Under the pieces are notes generated by a model. It saw only the letters and a list, made by a program, of their open reading frames with translations. It ran no database searches and had not been told where the DNA came from. A DNA stretch of 64,000 bases from Betaproteobacteria bacterium (lineage in GTDB: Bacteria > Pseudomonadota > Gammaproteobacteria > Burkholderiales > Burkholderiaceae_C), in the NCBI GenBank assembly GCA_947453725.1, contig CANGHH010000004.1, forward strand, positions 124,001-188,000, given 5' to 3'. The position numbers and the translations under genes were made by a program. How positions within the stretch are numbered: the stretch's first letter is position 1; every line of letters starts with the position of its first letter. Below are positions 52,859-61,870 of the stretch, in pieces.

Positions 52859-53440
52859 CTACGCATGGCCAGCCTCTTGCGACAGCATGCGGGGGTCGAT
52901 GCCCAGCAAACCGACCGCGCGGTCGTAGCGCTGGTCTATGGGCGTGTCGAAGATCACCTTGGGGTCGGCCTGGACGGTCAGCCAGCCGTTGCGGCCGATC
53001 TCGTCTTCCAGTTGCCCGGCCTGCCAGCCGCTGTAGCCCAGCGTGATCAGCACCTTGCGCGGGCCGCCGCCTCCGGCCATGGCTTCCAGCACGTCCTTGC
53101 TGGTGGTCATGGCGAGGCCGCCGGGGACGGACAGCGTGCTGTTGTAAGGCAGCGTGCCCTCGCCGATCTTCTCGTGCAGCACGAAGCCGCGTTCGGTCTG
53201 CACCGGTCCGCCGAAATAGACCGGCTCGTCGCCCAGGGCGTCCAGGCCGAGCTGGAGCTCGACCTTCTCGAAGAGCTTGCGCAGCTTGATGTCGATGGGC
53301 TTGTTGATGACCAGGCCCAGCGCACCCTTTTCGTTGTGCTCGCAGAGGTAGACCACCGCGCCCGCAAAGGTCTCGTCGGCCATGCCGGGCATGGCGATCA
53401 GGAACTGGTTGGTGAGGTCGATGCGGAAGCCGCTGGGCAT
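52859..53440 (-). CDS. yqgE: YqgE/AlgH family protein (UPF0301)
   Basis: 193 residues. Conserved NQFLIAMPGMADETFAGAVVYLCEHNEKGALGLVINKP occupies residues 11-48, here named by its ends NQFLIAMPG and GLVINKP. FGGPV and TLGYSGW are also typical. Function unknown; almost always beside ruvX. Divergent from phrB. Confidence 0.95.
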   Translation of the reverse strand: MPSGFRIDLTNQFLIAMPGMADETFAGAVVYLCEHNEKGALGLVINKPIDIKLRKLFEKVELQLGLDALGDEPVYFGGPVQTERGFVLHEKIGEGTLPYNSTLSVPGGLAMTTSKDVLEAMAGGGGPRKVLITLGYSGWQAGQLEDEIGRNGWLTVQADPKVIFDTPIDQRYDRAVGLLGIDPRMLSQEAGHA

Positions 53441-53472
53441 GCCCGAATTCTATTCCCGGCACACTTGCGGTC

Positions 53473-54984
53473 GTGAGCCATCCCTACCCCTCGGAAACCT
53501 TCGCCCGCGCCCTGGTCTGGCTGCGCCGTGACCTGCGCACCGCCGACCACGCCGCGCTGCACCACGCCTTGCGCCATGCGCGCCAGGTGTGGTGCGTCTT
53601 CGTCTTCGACCGCCAGATCCTCGACCCCTTGCCGCGCAGCGACCGCCGCGTCGAATTCATCCGCGACAGCCTGGTCGGCGTCGACGCCGAGTTGCGCGCG
53701 CTGGCCGCGTCGCACGGGGTCGAAGGCGCCGGTCTGATCGTTCGCCACGGCTGGGCGGCCAGCGAGATCCCGGCGCTGGCCCACAGCCTGGGCGTGCAGG
53801 CCGTCTACGCCAACCACGACGACGAACCGGCCGCGCTGGCCCGCGACGCCACCGTGCGCGGCCGGCTGGCCGACGCCGGCGTGGTGCTGCATACCGGCAA
53901 GGACCACGTGGTCTTCGAACGCAGCGAAGTGATGACGCTGGGCGGCGGGCCGTTTTCGGTGTTCACGCCCTACAAGAACGCCTGGCTGAAGAAGGCCGAC
54001 GCCTTCTTCCTCAGCAGTTACCCGGTGGCACGCCACGCCGGCACGCTGGCGCCGCGGCCGGCGGCCGAGCCCGGCGTGCCGGCGCTGGAAACCCTGGGCT
54101 TCGAGAAGACCAATCTGCACACGCTGCGCCTGCCCACCGGCCCGGCCGGCGGCCAGGAATTGCTCGATGACTTCCTGACGCGCATCGACCGTTACGGCGA
54201 GCTGCGCGATTTCCCGGCCTTGAAGGGCCCGAGCTACCTGAGCACCCACCTGCGCTTCGGCACCGTCAGCATCCGCCGCCTGGCGCGCGAGGCGCATGCG
54301 CGGGCGCAGGCCGGATCGCGCGGCGCCCAGGTCTGGCTGTCGGAGCTCATCTGGCGCGATTTCTACCACCAGATCCTGTACCACCACCCGCGCGTCGTGA
54401 CGGGCTCGTTCAAACCGGACTACGACCGCATCCACTGGGAACACGGCAAGCAGGGCGAGGCGCTGTTCGCCGCCTGGTGCGAAGGCCGCACCGGCTACCC
54501 GCTGGTCGACGCCGCGATGCACCAGCTCAGCCAGACCGGCTACATGCACAACCGCCTGCGCATGGTGGTGGCCAGCTTCCTGAGCAAGGACCTCGGCATC
54601 GATTGGCGACGCGGCGAGGCCTGGTTCGCGCTGCATTTGAATGACTTCGACCTGGCCGCCAACAACGGCGGCTGGCAGTGGGCGGCGTCATCAGGCTGCG
54701 ACGCCCAGCCCTATTTCCGCATCTTCAACCCGGTGACGCAGAGCGAGCGTTTCGACCCCGACGGCCGCTTCATCCGCCGCTACCTGCCGCAGCTGAACGG
54801 CCTTTCGGCCCAGCTGATCCACGCCCCGTGGACCGCGCCGCCGCTGGACCTGGCGGCCGCCGGCATCGTGCTGGGCCCGGCCGGCAACTACCCGCTGCCG
54901 GTGGTCGACCACGCCGAGGCGCGCGCCAAGACGCTGACGCGCTATGCGGTGGTGAAGGCCGCTGCGGCCCCAGGCTCGCGTTGA
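53473..54984 (+). CDS. phrB: CPD-type DNA photolyase
   Basis: 503 residues from GTG 53473. N-terminal antenna domain (LVWLRRDLRTADHAALHHAL) and FAD domain with GRTGYPLVDAAMHQL, TGYMHNRLRMVVASFL and NNGGWQWAASSGCDAQPYFR. Class I cyclobutane dimer repair using light. It is separated from yqgE by 32 nt. Confidence 0.95.
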   Translation: MSHPYPSETFARALVWLRRDLRTADHAALHHALRHARQVWCVFVFDRQILDPLPRSDRRVEFIRDSLVGVDAELRALAASHGVEGAGLIVRHGWAASEIPALAHSLGVQAVYANHDDEPAALARDATVRGRLADAGVVLHTGKDHVVFERSEVMTLGGGPFSVFTPYKNAWLKKADAFFLSSYPVARHAGTLAPRPAAEPGVPALETLGFEKTNLHTLRLPTGPAGGQELLDDFLTRIDRYGELRDFPALKGPSYLSTHLRFGTVSIRRLAREAHARAQAGSRGAQVWLSELIWRDFYHQILYHHPRVVTGSFKPDYDRIHWEHGKQGEALFAAWCEGRTGYPLVDAAMHQLSQTGYMHNRLRMVVASFLSKDLGIDWRRGEAWFALHLNDFDLAANNGGWQWAASSGCDAQPYFRIFNPVTQSERFDPDGRFIRRYLPQLNGLSAQLIHAPWTAPPLDLAAAGIVLGPAGNYPLPVVDHAEARAKTLTRYAVVKAAAAPGSR

Positions 54985-55015
54985 CCAGCCAGGCAGTCGG
55001 CTGGCGCGGCAGGCT

Positions 55016-56005
55016 TCAGGTGCGCGATTCGGCGTAGCGGTGCAGCACGGCCGCGTTCTGACGCTGCCACCGTGCCAGGCTGCCATCGGCGCCTTCAAAG
55101 ACCTGGCGCAGGAAGGCCAGCACCAGGGTCTGGGTGGCGGCCTTCTTCTGCAGGTTCAACGGGTCGCCGGCGGCCAGGATGCGGTCGCTCAGCATGTTGT
55201 GGGCGCCGCCCTCGTAAACGACCAGCCATTTGCGCGGGCTGCCGATGGCGTCATAGACATCGACCCGGTCTTGCCAGCCGCTGTAATAACCGGGAATCCG
55301 GATGATGTCCTCGGTGGACGTGATGTGCAGGCTGGGCACGGCCACCGAGCCCAGCACCTTGCGCGGCGCAGCTTGGCCATAAAAGGGCGGTGACGACAGC
55401 ACGATGGCCGCGCAAAGGCGGCTGTCCTGCAGGTCGACCAGCCGGCCTTGGCTTTCGACGCGCGCCCCGCAGGCCAGCAAGGTGGTGTTGGCACCGTAGC
55501 TGTGGCCGGCGGCCACCAGGCGACGGCGGTCCACGAGCAGGCCGAAATCACCGCCCAGCAGGGTGTCCAGCGCGAAGCGCAGGTCCAGCGCGCGCGCGAT
55601 GGCCTCGCCTTCCTGCGCGGCCTGCTGCAAGCGGCCCACCACGGTCAGCGGGTTGCCGCTCCAGATCTGGCGGTCGCTGCCCACATGCTGCAAGTGCAGG
55701 CTGGCCACGCCGTGGCTGGCGAAGTGCTCGCCCAGCCAACTGAAGCTGCGCCGCGTGCCCCCGATGCCATGCGAAAACACCACCAGCGGCAGTTCGCTGG
55801 CGGGCTGGGCCGGGCTTGCGGCCCTGGGCAGGTACAGGCGCACCGGTACCGGGCGCTGACGCGACTTGTCGACCCAGTCCAGGTCGATCGCTCCGAAGGA
55901 CGGCGCCTCCGCGGCACGCAGCGGCAAGGCCGCCGCGACGCAGGACGCAGCGCCCATGCGCAGGCAGTCGCGGCGCGTCGACCGCTGCGTCAGCAAGGGA
56001 CTCAT
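55016..56005 (-). CDS. Secreted alpha/beta hydrolase
   Basis: 329 residues with a twin-Arg leader (TRRDCLRMGAASC). Oxyanion HGIGG, nucleophile GHSYGAN and His in GGAHNML. PAF-acetylhydrolase/dienelactone-hydrolase-like. The gene overlaps the RND gene by four bases (ATGA) and ends the efflux operon. Confidence 0.9.
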   Translation of the reverse strand: MSPLLTQRSTRRDCLRMGAASCVAAALPLRAAEAPSFGAIDLDWVDKSRQRPVPVRLYLPRAASPAQPASELPLVVFSHGIGGTRRSFSWLGEHFASHGVASLHLQHVGSDRQIWSGNPLTVVGRLQQAAQEGEAIARALDLRFALDTLLGGDFGLLVDRRRLVAAGHSYGANTTLLACGARVESQGRLVDLQDSRLCAAIVLSSPPFYGQAAPRKVLGSVAVPSLHITSTEDIIRIPGYYSGWQDRVDVYDAIGSPRKWLVVYEGGAHNMLSDRILAAGDPLNLQKKAATQTLVLAFLRQVFEGADGSLARWQRQNAAVLHRYAESRT

Positions 56006-59000
56006 GCCCGGACCTCCGGGGCTGGCAGCGGTGCGGCGTGACGGCGCCTGATCAGGCGCTGGCTGTAGGCGATGGCGTCGTCGACGTAGGTGAACAGCAC
56101 CGGGATGACCAGCAGGCTGAGGAAGGTCGAGGTGATCAGCCCGCCGATGACGACGATGGCCATCGGCGAGCGGAAGCTCGGGTCGGTGCCCAGGCCCAGC
56201 GCGATCGGCAGCATGCCGGCGGCCATCGCGAAGGTCGTCATCACGATCGGCTGGGCCCGCTTGTGGCAGGCGTCGAGCACCGATTCGATGCGCCCCAGCC
56301 CGTGTTCGCGCCGCGCCAGGATCACGTAGTCGACGAGCAGGATGCTGTTCTTGGTGGCAATGCCCATCAGCATGATCAGGCCGATCATGCTGGGCATCGA
56401 CAGCGCGGTGTGGGTGACGAAGAGCGCCAGGAAAGCGCCAGGCACCGACAGCACCAGCGCGCCCAGGATGGTGGCCGGCTGCACGAAGTCCTTGAACAGC
56501 AGCACCAGCACGACGTAGATGCACAGCACGCCAGTCAGCATCGCCAGGCCGAAGCTGGCGAAGAGCTCTTCCATCGCCTCGGCATCGCCGATCTCGGTCT
56601 GGATCACGCCCGGCGGCAGGTTCTTCAGGCTGGGCAAATTCAGCGCCAGGGTCTTGACCTCGCCCAGCGGCTGGCCGTTCAGCTCGATCTCGAAGTTGAC
56701 GTTGCGCTGCCGGTTGTAGCGGTCGATCTGCGCCGGCCCGCTGGCGATGGTCAAGCTGGCCACATTGCCCAGCGCCACTGGCCCGGCCTTGCCCGGCACG
56801 GGCAGGCGCGACAGCAGGTTCAGGTCGGCGCGCGCGCTGGCCGGCAGCCGGATGACGATGGGCACCTGGCGCTGGCTGAGGTTCAGCTTGGGCAGGCTCT
56901 GGTCGTAGTCGCCGGCGGTGGCGATGCGCAGCGTGTCGGCGATGGCCGCGCTGGTCACGCCGAGGTCGGCGGCGCGGGCCGGGTCGGGCCTGACGATCAG
57001 TTCGGGCCGCACCAGGCTGGAACTGGAGGTCACCGCGCCGATGCCCGGGATGCCGCGCAATTCGCGTTCGACCTGCACCGCGTGGGCGCCCAGCGTGGCG
57101 CCATCAGCGCCGGCCAGCACCAGCACGTACTTCTCGCTGCTCTGGCCGAAGCCGACGTTGACGCGGGCGCCCGGCAGCACGGCCAGCAGTTCGCGCATCC
57201 GGCCTTCGACCTGCTGCTTGGTCACGCCGTGGCGTTCGCCGCGCGGCGTCATGTTGATGGTCAAAGTGGCCTTGCGCACGTCGGCCAGGCCGCTGCCGGG
57301 GTCGAAGGTGTTGCCGCCGGTGGCACCGCCGCCGATGGCCGTGTAGACCATCTGCACATGTTCGTTCTGCTGCACCAGCAGCCGCGCCTGCTCGGCGGCG
57401 GCGAGGGTCTGGGTGTAGGTGCTGCCGGGCGGCAAGGTGACCGTCACCTGGGTCTGGCTCAGGTCGTCGGGCGGCAGGAAGCCGGTCGGCAGGTAAGGCA
57501 CCAGCATGAAGCTGCCGACGAAGAACACCGCCGTGGCCGTCAGCGTCAGCACGCGGTGCTGCAGGCACCAGCCGGCCCAGCCCAGGTAGCGCGTCATCCA
57601 GGCCGCATCGCGGTGGCCGCGCTTCGGCGCTTTCAGGATGTAGGCCGCCATCATCGGCGTCAGCGCCCGAGCGACGACCAGGCTGAAGAAGACCGCGATG
57701 GCCGCCGTCCAGCCGAACTGCACGAAGAACTTGCCCGGCACGCCGGCCATGAAGGCGGTGGGCAGGAAGACGGCGATCAGCGTGAAGGTGGTGGCGATCA
57801 CCGCCAGGCCGATCTCATCGGCGGCTTCCATCGCGGCGTCGTAAGGCGACTTGCCCATGCGCAGGTGGCGCATGATGTTCTCGATCTCGACGATCGCGTC
57901 GTCGACCAGGATGCCGACCACCAGCGACAGCGACAGCAGCGTCACCGTGTTCAGCGAAAAACCGAACAGGACGTACATCGCGCCGAAGGTCGGAATGATC
58001 GACAGCGGCAAGGCGGTCGCGGCGACAAGCGTGGCGCGCCAGTCGCGCAGGAAGAGGAAGACCACCAGCACCGCCAGCGCCGCGCCTTCGATCAGCAGAT
58101 ACATGCTGCCGTGGTAGTTTTCGACCACCGGGTCGACGAAATTGAAGGCCTCGGTGACCTCGACATCGGCGTGCGCCGCGCGCAGCCGGGCCAGCGCGGC
58201 GCGCACGCCGTCGGCCACGGCCATCTCGCTCGCACCGCGCGAACGCACGACCTCGAAGCCGACCACCGGCTTGCCGTTCAGCAAGGCGCCGCTGCGCTGT
58301 TCGGCCACCGTGTCGCTGATGGTCGCGACCTGGTCGAGGCGGATGCGCCGGCCGTCGCTGAGGGCGATGTCCAGCCGCGCCAGTTCGGCCGCGCTTTTCA
58401 CGGTGGCGATGGTGCGGACAGCCTGCTCGATGCCGCCGACCTCGGCGCGACCGCCCGAAGCGTCCTGCTGCACCGCGCGCAACTGGCGCGAGATGTCGGC
58501 CGCCGTGGCATTCAGTGCCAGCAGGCGTGCCGGGTCGATTTCGACGCGCACCTCGCGCGCCACGCCGCCGACCCGCGCCACGCTGCCGACGCCGCGTACT
58601 GCCAGGATGGCCTTGGCGACCTCGTTGTCGACGAACCAGGACAGCGCGACGTCGTCCATCCGGCTCGACGCCACGGTGTAGGTCAGGATCGGCGCGCCAG
58701 CCAGATCGACCTTGGCGATGACCGGGTCGCGCAGTTCGCCAGGCAGGTCGGCGCGCACGCGCTGGACCGCCGCGCGGGTGTCGTCCAGCGCTTCCTGGGT
58801 CGGCTTTTCGAGGCGGAATTCCACCGTCACCAGGGCCACGCCGTCCTGCACCTTGGTGTAGATGTTCTTCACGCCCGGCACAGAAGCCACGGCGTTTTCG
58901 AGCTTGCGCGCGACCTCGGTTTCCAGCTGCGCCGGGGCCGCACCGGGCAGGCTGGCGCTGATGGTGATGGTCGGCAGGTCGATGTCGGGGAACTGCTGCA

Positions 59001-59100
59001 CCTTCATCGCGTTGAAACCCATCACGCCGACGGCGGTGAGCATCACGAACAGCATCACCGCCGGTATCGGGTTGCGGATACTCCAGGCTGAAACGTTCAT
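56002..59100 (-). CDS. RND efflux transporter (HAE family inner-membrane pump)
   Basis: 1032 residues; twelve helices and two periplasmic loops. The proton relay Asp pair is in LVVGILVDDAIVEIENI, and GxP-type segments start MNVSAWSIRNPIPAVML. The MFP and outer-membrane genes lie upstream; a hydrolase gene overlaps its end. The substrate of the pump is unknown. Confidence 0.95.
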   Translation of the reverse strand: MNVSAWSIRNPIPAVMLFVMLTAVGVMGFNAMKVQQFPDIDLPTITISASLPGAAPAQLETEVARKLENAVASVPGVKNIYTKVQDGVALVTVEFRLEKPTQEALDDTRAAVQRVRADLPGELRDPVIAKVDLAGAPILTYTVASSRMDDVALSWFVDNEVAKAILAVRGVGSVARVGGVAREVRVEIDPARLLALNATAADISRQLRAVQQDASGGRAEVGGIEQAVRTIATVKSAAELARLDIALSDGRRIRLDQVATISDTVAEQRSGALLNGKPVVGFEVVRSRGASEMAVADGVRAALARLRAAHADVEVTEAFNFVDPVVENYHGSMYLLIEGAALAVLVVFLFLRDWRATLVAATALPLSIIPTFGAMYVLFGFSLNTVTLLSLSLVVGILVDDAIVEIENIMRHLRMGKSPYDAAMEAADEIGLAVIATTFTLIAVFLPTAFMAGVPGKFFVQFGWTAAIAVFFSLVVARALTPMMAAYILKAPKRGHRDAAWMTRYLGWAGWCLQHRVLTLTATAVFFVGSFMLVPYLPTGFLPPDDLSQTQVTVTLPPGSTYTQTLAAAEQARLLVQQNEHVQMVYTAIGGGATGGNTFDPGSGLADVRKATLTINMTPRGERHGVTKQQVEGRMRELLAVLPGARVNVGFGQSSEKYVLVLAGADGATLGAHAVQVERELRGIPGIGAVTSSSSLVRPELIVRPDPARAADLGVTSAAIADTLRIATAGDYDQSLPKLNLSQRQVPIVIRLPASARADLNLLSRLPVPGKAGPVALGNVASLTIASGPAQIDRYNRQRNVNFEIELNGQPLGEVKTLALNLPSLKNLPPGVIQTEIGDAEAMEELFASFGLAMLTGVLCIYVVLVLLFKDFVQPATILGALVLSVPGAFLALFVTHTALSMPSMIGLIMLMGIATKNSILLVDYVILARREHGLGRIESVLDACHKRAQPIVMTTFAMAAGMLPIALGLGTDPSFRSPMAIVVIGGLITSTFLSLLVIPVLFTYVDDAIAYSQRLIRRRHAAPLPAPEVRA

Positions 59101-59113
59101 CGGGCGGCTCCTG

Positions 59114-60274
59114 TCACTTCGGCGCCGCGGCGGCTTCGACCACCCGCACCGTGTCGCCGTCGCCGAGGAAACCGGCGCCGGCCGCCACCACCCGGGCGTT
59201 GACGTCCAGGCCGCGGGTGATCTCGATGCGGTCACCGACACGCCGCCCGACACCGACCTGGACCTGCTGGACCTTGTTGCCGGCGACGAGCTTGAAGACG
59301 ACGCTGAAACCGTCGCGCAGCAGCACCGCGGTCTGCGGCAGCGTCATCGCGGCGCTGCGCGCGATGTCGAATTCGCCGCGGGCGAACATGCCGGCGCGTG
59401 CGCCACCCTGCAAGGCCGCCGGCAAGTCCACGTAGACGATGCCGTTGCGGGTGGCGGCGTCCACCGTCGGCGCCACCATGCGCACCTTGCCGGCCACCGT
59501 GCTGCCGCCGGCGGTGGTCACGCGCACCGCCATGCCGGGCTGGATCAGGCCGAGCTCGCTGGCCGCCACTTCGGCGCGCCATTCCAGGCGGCTCTGGCGG
59601 ATCAGCCGGAACAGCTCCTGGCCCGCCGGCACCACCGCGCCGACGGTGGCACTGCGCGACGAGATCACGCCCGCGTCGGGCGCCAGCACCTGGGTCTGCG
59701 CCAGCCGCAACTGCTGCACCTGGGCACTGGCCCGCAGCGCGGCGAGGCGGGCCTGCGCGGTGCGCTCGGCGGTCAGGAACTGGTTGATCTGCTGCGCCGA
59801 CAGCGCGCCCGTGGTCTGCAGTTCACGGGCCCGCGCGGCGTTGGCGGCAGCCTCCAAGGCGTTGGCTTCGGCCTCGGCCACGCCTGCCTTGCTTTGTGCC
59901 AGGTCGGCGTTGGCCATGTCGGCGGTGAAAGTGGCCAACACCTGGCCCCGCCTGACCAGGTCGCCGACGTTGGCGCGCACTTCGGCCAGCCGCCAGCCAT
60001 TGCCTTCGGCACCGACGATGGCTTCCTGCCAAGGGGCGACATTGCCGTTGGCAGCCACCGTCACCGCCAGGTCGGTGCGCTGCGCCTGGGTGAGCGTGAC
60101 GGTCAGCGAAGGCTGAGGGGCACCCGGGGCTGCAGCCGGCTTGCTGTCGGCGGCGCGTGCCGCCCAGGTCGCAGCCAGGCCAGCGGCCACCACCACCGCG
60201 ACGGCGATCCAGCTCAGGCGCGAGGCGGTGGTCAGCAGCAGCCTGGGGTGGGCAAAGGGCTGGGCTTTGTGCAT
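59114..60274 (-). CDS. RND periplasmic adaptor (membrane-fusion protein)
   Basis: 386 residues: N-terminal anchor (LSWIAVAVVVAAGLAATW), lipoyl halves, a long coiled-coil rich in Ala/Gln (ADLAQSKAGVAEAEANALEA), and beta-barrel domain. Starts MHKAQPFAH at 60274; 13 nt before the pump gene. Confidence 0.94.
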   Translation of the reverse strand: MHKAQPFAHPRLLLTTASRLSWIAVAVVVAAGLAATWAARAADSKPAAAPGAPQPSLTVTLTQAQRTDLAVTVAANGNVAPWQEAIVGAEGNGWRLAEVRANVGDLVRRGQVLATFTADMANADLAQSKAGVAEAEANALEAAANAARARELQTTGALSAQQINQFLTAERTAQARLAALRASAQVQQLRLAQTQVLAPDAGVISSRSATVGAVVPAGQELFRLIRQSRLEWRAEVAASELGLIQPGMAVRVTTAGGSTVAGKVRMVAPTVDAATRNGIVYVDLPAALQGGARAGMFARGEFDIARSAAMTLPQTAVLLRDGFSVVFKLVAGNKVQQVQVGVGRRVGDRIEITRGLDVNARVVAAGAGFLGDGDTVRVVEAAAAPK

Positions 60275-60312
60275 GGCGTCGGTCTCGGAGGGTGTTGTCA
60301 CGGTCTGCAGGT

Positions 60313-61782
60313 TCAAGGTGCCGCTGCGGCGGCGCTCAGCGTGTTGGCGTCCCAGCCCCCGCCCAAGGCGCGGAACAGGGCGATCCAGGCCTCGGCGCGT
60401 TCGCGCTGCAGGTCGATCAGCACGCTCTGCGCGGCCACCGCGCTGCGCCGCGCGGCTTCCAGATCGAACAGGCTGGCCAGGCCGGCGCGCTGGCGGGCCG
60501 CCGTGGCGCGCACCGAAATCTCGAAGTCCTGTGCGGCGACGGTGGCGTCGTTCTGGCGCTGGGTGGCCGATTCCAGCGCCACCAGTGCGACCTCGACCTC
60601 GCGCACCGCGCGGCGCGCCAGGCCGCGGTACTGCAGCACGGCGTCGTCGTAGGCTGCCCGGGCGGCGACGGTGTTGGCGGCGCGCCGCCCGGCGTCGAAC
60701 AGGGGGAAGTCGACCAGCAGCGGGCCGAAGCTCCAGACCGCCCCGCTGGCGGTGACGCCACTGGACCGGCCCGCACCACCGGCCAGCCAGCCACTGAGGC
60801 TGACGCTCGGCCGCTCGAGCGCGGCGGTCTGGGCCTGGTCGCCGGCCGCAGCCAGCACCGCCGCTTCGGCCCGAACCAGGTCGGGCCGGCGGGCCAGCAG
60901 GCTGGCCGGCAGGCTCAGCGCCAGCGTGAACGAAGGTGGCGCGAACAGCGCCCCGGCGCCACCCAGCTTCGCGTCGAGGCGCCGGCGCAGTTCGGGTTCG
61001 GGAAGTGCGGTCAGCTCGACCAGCGACTTCAGCAGCGTGTCGCAGGCAGCACCTTGGCTGACCAGCTGGTTGCGCGCGTTGGCCGCGCCGGCGCGGGCCA
61101 GCGCGGCGTCGGCCGGCGGCGTGAAGCCGGCGTTGGCGCTGAGTTCGGTCAGGCGGGCGGTCTCGCCGCGCGACTGCGCGTCCTGGCCGACCAGCCGGGT
61201 CTGCGCCTCGCAGGCGCCGAGCGCGACATAGCTGCTGGCCACTTCGGCGGCCACCGCCAGGCGGGCGTCGTGCCAACCGGCCTGGGCGGCGCGCAAGCGG
61301 GCGTCGGCCGCAGCGCGGCCGGCAGCACCGGCGCCGAAGAGGTCGATCTCCCAGGCCGACTGCAGGCCGATCTGGGCGCTGGCGGTCGCGGCGCCGCGCG
61401 GCACGGTCCTGGTCTGCAGCGCCTGGGCCTGCAGGTCCAGGCTGGGCAGCAAGGCCGCGCCGGCTGCAGCCCGGGTGGCTCGGGCCTGGGCGATGCGCGC
61501 TGCCGCGCCGGATAGCGTGGGGCTGGCCGCTTGCGCCGCGGCGATCAGTTCGGGCAAGGTCGCACCAAAGCCGTCCCAGCTGTGGTCGGCCACCGGCAGC
61601 GCCGGGCCACCCCCGGTAGGCGGCGCCTGCCATTGGGCCGGCAGGGCCGGGACCGCCGCAGCCAGCGCATCGCTGCCGGGCGGGCCTGCAGGCCCGCCGG
61701 CACAGGCGCTCAACAGCGCGGACAGGGCGAGCAGGCCAGCCGGCGCCAGGGCCGGCGTGCAGCGAAACACAGACAGCGTCAA
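60313..61782 (-). CDS. NodT-family outer-membrane efflux lipoprotein
   Basis: 489 residues from TTG 61782 with GGAAG six nt before it; lipobox LLSAC (about residue 27). Paired OEP repeats with GLQSAWEIDLFGAGAAGRAA and SLPASLLARRPDLVRAEA. Exit duct of the pump. Confidence 0.94.
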   Translation of the reverse strand: MTLSVFRCTPALAPAGLLALSALLSACAGGPAGPPGSDALAAAVPALPAQWQAPPTGGGPALPVADHSWDGFGATLPELIAAAQAASPTLSGAAARIAQARATRAAAGAALLPSLDLQAQALQTRTVPRGAATASAQIGLQSAWEIDLFGAGAAGRAAADARLRAAQAGWHDARLAVAAEVASSYVALGACEAQTRLVGQDAQSRGETARLTELSANAGFTPPADAALARAGAANARNQLVSQGAACDTLLKSLVELTALPEPELRRRLDAKLGGAGALFAPPSFTLALSLPASLLARRPDLVRAEAAVLAAAGDQAQTAALERPSVSLSGWLAGGAGRSSGVTASGAVWSFGPLLVDFPLFDAGRRAANTVAARAAYDDAVLQYRGLARRAVREVEVALVALESATQRQNDATVAAQDFEISVRATAARQRAGLASLFDLEAARRSAVAAQSVLIDLQRERAEAWIALFRALGGGWDANTLSAAAAAP

Positions 61783-61870
61783 GGCGCACTTCCTTTCAGG
61801 TGGATGCCACGCCGCGTGGCTGCGGCCCACAGCCGGGGCAGTCGGCTCGCCAACCATGTGAGCGCCGCGG

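Noticed and set aside
54985-55015. Inverted repeat CCAGCC/GGCTGG between phrB and the secreted hydrolase
   Set aside because: Only six base pairs, eight-nt loop and no T-run; too weak to call a terminator.
55816-59091. 1091-codon plus-strand frame opposite the RND pump
   Set aside because: Antisense to a clear transporter sequence; length results from high GC.
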